Below, piece by piece: positions 5,983 to 9,636 of a DNA stretch of 9,636 bases (position 1 is the stretch's first letter; the number at the start of each line of letters is the position of its first letter). The DNA is from Spirochaetaceae bacterium (GTDB taxonomy: Bacteria; Spirochaetota; Spirochaetia; Treponematales; Treponemataceae), in the NCBI GenBank assembly GCA_031285525.1, contig JAITWB010000197.1, positions 1 through 9,636 of the forward strand, read 5' to 3'. A program made the translations under genes and the position numbers. A model generated the notes under the pieces. That model was given only the letters and a program-made list of their open reading frames with translations, was not told where the DNA came from and did no database searches.

Positions 5983-7473
5983 TTACGGCAGCCAGTAGTT
6001 GCCGGATGCTGTGATCATGACGATCATTCTGATGTAATCACTGTAGGTATCTCCAGTGAAGTGGTTTAGTCCAAGGAAGTCCCACTCGTGGGCTGGTTCG
6101 TAGGTCCAGAACGAGTTTACATATGCCTGGTCGCTTCCTGTTGCTTCTGCAGTGAGCAGGAAAGGCGCTGTGAACAGATTGGGATCGGTGTACTCGAAGG
6201 GAGTGCCGTCTATCTGGAGAGGACCGAACATTCCCAGGTCGCCGTTTGATAAGGCCTTACCAAAGTCATCCATCGGTTTAATGATATAATCATACAGCGT
6301 TGAGTCGCCGATTGCGGTGTTGCCGAATACCAGGTAATCGGTACCGAGCCGCCACGGCACACGGCAGGCATTGTATGCGAACGCGCCGTCTTCGCCTTCA
6401 AGTATCATCTCGTCAGGGATTACCCAACCGTCGGGTCCCCGCTGGACAAAATCGGGCAAGAGACCGTTGGTGTTACCTTTGGCGTTCTGCTGGTCACGAA
6501 TCACCTTGATCACGTCATAGGTAGCGTCGATGACACCCTGCCAGTCATGGGCAGGATCGATGGCGGCATACACTTTCAGGTGGCTGAGGATAAAGTCTGA
6601 CGGACGGGTAGAGTCCCTCAAAACCGGATCGACATCCGCTCCCAACGAAGCCCAATCGCCGAGAAGCAGGGTCTTGTAGGTCTTGTGTACAACGTTGTCA
6701 TAGAGATCACCCAGCATATCGAGGGCGATGGATTTGTAGTTATAGGTTCCGCCGCTTCCCCACTGCTTGTCTGCCAGGATCAACGAATAGATGATATCCA
6801 TATCGCCGTCGGTGGCGCTGTCACCGGCTTCCCAGTCCATCGTAAAGGGTGCGTAATTCACGCCGTCCACGGTTTTGAATCCGGAAGTATTATCCCCATC
6901 CTTGGGATATCCAAGGAGTTCCCAGGTAAACAAATGCGGTGAGAGGATGCTGGGGTAGTTCAGTACAGTCCTGAGCATTGCATCGTAGTAACCCTTGAGT
7001 CCGTCGGCGCCGAATATCCATTCGTTTGGAGCAAGACCCAGTTTTGCTTCTGATCCGGCGAGGTAGGCCATTAACATCATACCGTAGCCCTGAGATTCGG
7101 AGACGTTGATGTGGGACACATCGACCATGCCCTCCGAGACTTCCCATGCCTGGTTGTGCTGGATAACCAAACGGAACCCGTCTTTCGTCTGCGGTCCGGT
7201 GGTGTCTACGATCATATTGTTGCGGAGAATGTTTCGAAATAGATCGAATATCTTCTCTTCCATCTGTTCCTGGGTTACCGCATCAGGTTTCATCAAGTTG
7301 GACGCATAGGTAACACGCTGCGGGAACGGGAAATTGGGTTTTACAAAAACAGGGGATGCCGTATTCGCGGCTGTTGCCGAAGCTGTTGTGTCCGGAGTCG
7401 TTGCACAACCTACTGTGAGACCCAGAATAACCGCCAGGATCAATCCCGGCACCAGTATTGCAATCTTCTTCAT
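5983..7473 (-). CDS. glycoside hydrolase family 8 lipoprotein (endo-glucanase/chitosanase type)
   Basis: A 496-residue exported GH8 hydrolase, predicted to cut beta-1,4-linked polysaccharide chains (cellulose, mixed glucan, xylan or chitosan) by inversion. The N terminus is a lipoprotein signal (MKKI, hydrophobic 5-20, LTVGC with Cys23) followed by a Thr/Ala/Ser-rich linker to about residue 40. The catalytic (alpha/alpha)6 domain has SESQGYGM (125-132, acid E126), SATDGDMDI (219-227) and YNACRVPWR (367-375). GH8a enzymes have Asp where N368 stands; Asn there, with Glu359 or Glu361 about ten residues earlier, resembles the GH8b group, which includes chitosanases and lichenases. Cysteine anchoring predicts an envelope or surface location. 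ATG 7473 has an ideal AGGAGG site and its own promoter. The fold is certain; the substrate is not. Confidence 0.92.
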   Translation of the reverse strand: MKKIAILVPGLILAVILGLTVGCATTPDTTASATAANTASPVFVKPNFPFPQRVTYASNLMKPDAVTQEQMEEKIFDLFRNILRNNMIVDTTGPQTKDGFRLVIQHNQAWEVSEGMVDVSHINVSESQGYGMMLMAYLAGSEAKLGLAPNEWIFGADGLKGYYDAMLRTVLNYPSILSPHLFTWELLGYPKDGDNTSGFKTVDGVNYAPFTMDWEAGDSATDGDMDIIYSLILADKQWGSGGTYNYKSIALDMLGDLYDNVVHKTYKTLLLGDWASLGADVDPVLRDSTRPSDFILSHLKVYAAIDPAHDWQGVIDATYDVIKVIRDQQNAKGNTNGLLPDFVQRGPDGWVIPDEMILEGEDGAFAYNACRVPWRLGTDYLVFGNTAIGDSTLYDYIIKPMDDFGKALSNGDLGMFGPLQIDGTPFEYTDPNLFTAPFLLTAEATGSDQAYVNSFWTYEPAHEWDFLGLNHFTGDTYSDYIRMIVMITASGNYWLP

Positions 7474-7478
7474 ATTTT

Positions 7479-7484
7479 CCTCCT
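7479..7484 (-). promoter_or_regulatory. strong ribosome-binding site of the GH8 gene
   Basis: AGGAGG on the minus strand sits 5 nt before ATG 7473. It fixes the start and, as a perfect Shine-Dalgarno core, predicts efficient translation compared with the weaker sites of the neighbouring housekeeping genes. Confidence 0.85.
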
Positions 7485-7496
7485 AAATATTATTGA

Positions 7497-7534
7497 AGAC
7501 AATTTTTGTCGGACATATATGTTGTCTGATATAT
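7497..7534. promoter_or_regulatory. palindromic and tandemly repeated element in the GH8 5' leader
   Basis: Several symmetric patterns overlap here. They are GACAA-TTT-TTGTC (7498-7510), the perfect palindrome ACATATATGT (7513-7522) and AGACAA paired with TTGTCT (7497-7502, 7522-7527). There is also a direct repeat TTGTCGGACATATAT / TTGTCTGATATAT (7506-7520, 7522-7534) with a 16-bp period. The element lies between the predicted start of transcription (about 7555) and the ribosome site, where it could be a repressor operator or an mRNA hairpin. No specific regulator is identifiable. Confidence 0.5.
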
Positions 7535-7561
7535 CCTTGCCCAGCCTTATCCATGACATTT

Positions 7562-7590
7562 AGTATACCCGGGTTTCTCTGAGTCGTCAA
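7562..7590 (-). promoter_or_regulatory. sigma70-like promoter of the GH8 gene
   Basis: On the minus strand TTGACG (7585-7590) and TATACT (7562-7567) are spaced by exactly 17 bp. Each hexamer matches five of six consensus positions. Initiation is expected near 7555, giving a leader of about 80 nt before ATG 7473. It is the best promoter-like match I found in the window. Confidence 0.7.
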
Positions 7591-7622
7591 ATATTTTGTT
7601 GAATTTTGTGAATTATTGCCAA

Positions 7623-7651
7623 TTGTAACACGATAGATATCATGATACTAT
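7623..7651 (+). promoter_or_regulatory. weak candidate promoter of argC
   Basis: TTGTAA (7623-7628) and TACTAT (7646-7651) are separated by 17 bp in the right position for argC, each matching four of six consensus bases. The palindrome TATCATGATA (7638-7647) overlaps the start of the -10 hexamer. The ribosome site AGGGAG (7671-7676) lies 11 nt before ATG 7688. Some promoter must be here because argC is divergent from the GH8 gene, but this exact assignment is tentative. Confidence 0.35.
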
Positions 7652-7687
7652 GAACGTTCTGGTTATCTACAGGGAGATTCATTATAG

Positions 7688-8653
7688 ATGAAACACACAG
7701 TATTTGTGGACGGGCAGGAAGGTACTACCGGGCTTGTCATACATGAACGGCTTGCAAAACGGGATGATATCGAGGTACTCAAGATTCCCGCAGAAAAACG
7801 GAAGGATCTGGCAGAACGGAAAAAATATATAAACGAAGCGGATATCGTCTTTCTCTGTCTTCCCGACAGCGCCGCAAAGGAGTCGGTGTCGCTGGTAGAA
7901 AACCCTGCAACCCGGGTTCTTGATTGCAGTACCGCCCACAGAACCCAGGAGGGCTGGGCCTACGGTATTCCCGAACTGAGCAGTAAGCACCGGGAGACCA
8001 TAGCCGGGTCAAAGCGGGTATCCGTACCGGGCTGTTTCGCTACAGGCTTTAATATGCTCATGTATCCCCTCGTACAGGAAGGTTTTGTTCCTGCGGACTA
8101 TCCCGTCTCTTGCCATGCGGTGACTGGGTATTCAGGAGGCGGACGCTCCCTTATCGAGCGGTACGAGGCGCCGGAAAACCGGGAAAAACTGGAGAGTCCC
8201 GCCTTTTATGCTCTTGGACTCCAGCACAAGCACCTGCCGGAGATGCAGAAACACAGCGGTCTCAAGTCGCCGCCCCTGTTTACCCCCATCGTGGCGGACT
8301 ATTTTAGAGGAATGACCGTCGCTGTGCCCCTGCACCCGGAACTCTTCGGGAAGAAGGCAAACTTCCCAAAGGGAAGTCATGCAGCGGAAATTGCCGCTTT
8401 TTTCGCAGACTATTACCGGGGACAGCGGTTTGTGAAACCTCTGCCTTTTAATGCTCAGGATGAGTTTGAGTGGGGCTTTCTCACCGAAGGGAAGTGCAAT
8501 AATACGAACACACTGGAGATTATGGTCTTTGGCAATGATCAGCATATACTCGCCGCTGCCCGGCTGGATAATCTGGGTAAGGGCGCTTCCGGGGCGGCGA
8601 TCCAGAATATGAATATCCTCCTCGGTGTTGATGAAGGGTATGGATTGGAGTAA
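7688..8653 (+). CDS. argC: N-acetyl-gamma-glutamyl-phosphate reductase, type 2
   Basis: A 321-residue cytoplasmic enzyme of arginine synthesis that reduces N-acetylglutamyl phosphate to the semialdehyde with NADPH. It matches the short (type 2) ArgC form: VDGQEGTTG nucleotide-binding motif (8-15), LCLPDSAA (57-63), DCSTAHR (79-85), SVPGCFATG with catalytic Cys116 (112-120), HAVTGYSGGGR (143-153) and LQHKHLPEM (178-186) with the conserved active-site His region. Length is normal for type 2 (about 310-320). ATG 7688 starts directly at the first Rossmann strand. The gene stands alone: divergent from GH8, convergent with a lipoprotein gene, and followed 7 bp after its stop by a strong hairpin. 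No other arg gene is in the window, so the pathway's remaining genes must lie elsewhere. Confidence 0.96.
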   Translation: MKHTVFVDGQEGTTGLVIHERLAKRDDIEVLKIPAEKRKDLAERKKYINEADIVFLCLPDSAAKESVSLVENPATRVLDCSTAHRTQEGWAYGIPELSSKHRETIAGSKRVSVPGCFATGFNMLMYPLVQEGFVPADYPVSCHAVTGYSGGGRSLIERYEAPENREKLESPAFYALGLQHKHLPEMQKHSGLKSPPLFTPIVADYFRGMTVAVPLHPELFGKKANFPKGSHAAEIAAFFADYYRGQRFVKPLPFNAQDEFEWGFLTEGKCNNTNTLEIMVFGNDQHILAAARLDNLGKGASGAAIQNMNILLGVDEGYGLE

Positions 8654-8660
8654 ACGAAAC

Positions 8661-8690
8661 ATCCCTTCTGGGCAGCCCAGAAGGGATTGT
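8661..8690. terminator. hairpin between convergent argC and lipoprotein genes
   Basis: A perfect 13-bp stem ATCCCTTCTGGGC/GCCCAGAAGGGAT (8661-8673, 8675-8687) closes over a minimal loop just past the argC stop. The plus strand continues with only a short TTGTACTATAT run, while the minus strand continues with GTTTCGTTTA. The convergent setting suggests it ends transcripts from both sides. Confidence 0.75.
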
Positions 8691-8718
8691 ACTATATCCC
8701 TCGTCCCTCCGGGGTACA

Positions 8719-9342
8719 TTACCTATACAAGCAGGTATTTGATCCCGATGAATGTTTTGGATCATTGCTTATAGGATTGTCTGATAGTACTATCTTATAC
8801 CACCCCGGTTTGCTAAAATTGAGCTCTCTATGATGTGTGACTAAATGAGTCCAGGAAGAATGACTTTCAAAAACAGCAGTTCCTGAAAGATCCTGTGCTT
8901 CCACTGCATACGCATATTTATAGGAGTTTGTATAAGGAGCTGTTCCTTTATAGTATTCCCTGCTCGCAAAATCGTCATTATCAAGATAAAAATCTATATA
9001 CACAATTCCCGTTTCATTATTCTGTATTGTTTCTTTTGAGAGGGTACGCTCATTCGCTGTTGTTTTTATCACAAATGCAAATGCGCCGTTACCTTTCGGT
9101 ACGCCGCTTATTTCCCATCCTTCTAAACTATTTGTTCTAACAGAAATAGTATTAAAAACAGTAGGTGTTTCATTGTTTGTTCCGTAATAGGAATTTTCAA
9201 ACACCCCTCCGTCAATCAAAAACTCCTGTTCCCCTAAAAAGAACGCTTTTTCGTAACGGTTCTCATTCTCTGCTACTTCGGGTTCACAGGAGTAGAATAG
9301 CACCAATAATAGAAATAACATGCATAATCTGATACGTTTCAT
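8719..9342 (-). CDS. hypothetical lipoprotein
   Basis: I do not recognise this 207-residue protein. It begins MKRIRLCMLFLLLVLFYSC: a basic start, a hydrophobic core and a spirochaete-style lipobox FYSC with Cys19, so it is probably lipid-anchored after cleavage. The mature part is rich in Asn, Ser, Thr and aromatic residues (e.g. YYGTNNETP, YTNSYKYAY) with alternating hydrophobic stretches that suggest beta structure. No catalytic motif is seen, and the only other cysteine is near the C terminus (NTCLYR). ATG 9342 is chosen because GGAGGG precedes it by 4 nt and the signal peptide starts there. An in-frame ATG at 9387 overlaps the previous gene's stop (ATGA), so a coupled longer form is possible. 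The gene looks clearly AT-richer than the core genes to its left. Confidence 0.72.
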   Translation of the reverse strand: MKRIRLCMLFLLLVLFYSCEPEVAENENRYEKAFFLGEQEFLIDGGVFENSYYGTNNETPTVFNTISVRTNSLEGWEISGVPKGNGAFAFVIKTTANERTLSKETIQNNETGIVYIDFYLDNDDFASREYYKGTAPYTNSYKYAYAVEAQDLSGTAVFESHSSWTHLVTHHRELNFSKPGWYKIVLSDNPISNDPKHSSGSNTCLYR

Positions 9343-9346
9343 ATAA

Positions 9347-9352
9347 CCCTCC
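9347..9352 (-). promoter_or_regulatory. ribosome-binding site deciding the lipoprotein start
   Basis: GGAGGG on the minus strand lies 4 nt before ATG 9342. Together with the signal peptide beginning MKRIR it favours this start over the upstream in-frame ATG at 9387, which has only AAAAA-rich sequence before it. Confidence 0.65.
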
Positions 9353-9383
9353 ATAGCATGAATTGCTGTATAATTTCCTCTGC

Positions 9384-9636
9384 TCATTGTTTTTCCCAGT
9401 TCTGTTGCCCTATTGTTCTCGTATAGGTTCCGGCTCCTCCAGTCTTATATGCATTGCTGAGGGCAGCACTGTCGAAGACTCCGTTAGCTATTTTAACGCC
9501 GCTTCCTTCAAAGATGACACTGGTGAGACCACTGCAAGCTCCAAAAGCCCCTTGCCCTATGGATGAAACGCTTGCGGGAATGGTTATGCCCGTAAGATTA
9601 TTACAGGTCCAAAAGGCATTTTCCCCTATGGAGACA
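9384..9636 (-). CDS. BspA-like leucine-rich-repeat protein, C-terminal end (5' truncated by window)
   Basis: The last 83 codons of a protein whose start lies beyond the window. It shows LRR_5 (BspA/Treponema type) repeats of about 23 residues: SIGENAFWTCNNLTGITIP, then SIGQGAFGACSGLTSVIFE, each with the I-G-x-x-A-F-x-x-C-x-x-L-T core. It ends in an AGTYTR tail followed by QNWEKQ, a closing pattern I associate with spirochaete LRR proteins of this class. Such proteins are usually surface-exposed or secreted and bind host matrix or other cells, but the targeting signal here is out of view. The stop overlaps a possible upstream start of the next lipoprotein gene (ATGA), so the two genes may be cotranscribed. 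Confidence 0.85.
   Translation of the reverse strand, partial: VSIGENAFWTCNNLTGITIPASVSSIGQGAFGACSGLTSVIFEGSGVKIANGVFDSAALSNAYKTGGAGTYTRTIGQQNWEKQ

Noticed and set aside
7598..7618. Possible ARG box upstream of argC (TGAAT-TTTG-TGAAT)
   Set aside because: ArgR boxes are palindromic TGAAT...ATTCA; here the halves are direct repeats, so there is no real support for ArgR binding.
8132..8719. 195-codon minus-strand open frame opposite argC
   Set aside because: Shadow of argC, and it runs through the terminator hairpin; the translation has no recognisable domain.

Overview
This window looks like chromosomal DNA of a moderate-GC spirochaete, most plausibly Treponema- or Spirochaeta-like. The clues are lipoproteins with relaxed lipoboxes (LTVGC, FYSC), a BspA-type leucine-rich-repeat protein ending in an AGTYTR tail, and a MurC carrying the ETCEYQRNF/ESDHQDYY variant motifs. 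The assignment is inferred from family features only; no rRNA or other phylogenetic marker is present.

Layout. (1) 1-1958, plus strand: the end of a threonine aldolase gene, a CDF metal exporter and a YfcE-type phosphodiesterase, tightly packed like one operon. (2) 1876-5689, minus strand: a compact housekeeping operon read murC, yicC, cytidylate-kinase-like gene, mutY-like gene. Its last gene overlaps the end of the phosphodiesterase tail to tail by 83 bp. (3) 5690-5982: intergenic DNA with the putative murC promoter, small hairpins and a strongly strand-asymmetric purine/pyrimidine inverted repeat. (4) 5983-7473, minus strand: a GH8 glycoside hydrolase lipoprotein with its own sigma70-like promoter and a tandemly repeated, palindrome-rich 5' leader. 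(5) 7688-8653, plus strand: a solitary type 2 argC ending in a strong hairpin. (6) 8719-9636, minus strand: an AT-richer surface or accessory segment with a hypothetical lipoprotein and the C-terminal end of a BspA-like LRR protein.

Most genes serve core tasks: peptidoglycan precursor synthesis (MurC), RNA turnover (YicC), nucleotide metabolism, base-excision repair, arginine synthesis and metal export. The GH8 enzyme and the two right-hand genes face the cell surface or environment.

I see no defence system, CRISPR array, tRNA, rRNA or insertion sequence, and no clearly new multi-gene system. The points most worth a second look are residue-level. Two neighbouring operon enzymes (MurC and the kinase-like protein) each lack the P-loop lysine. 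The MutY-like protein lacks both the Fe-S cluster cysteines and the usual catalytic aspartate. There are also three unusual non-coding elements, around 5697-5725, 5853-5977 and 7497-7534.
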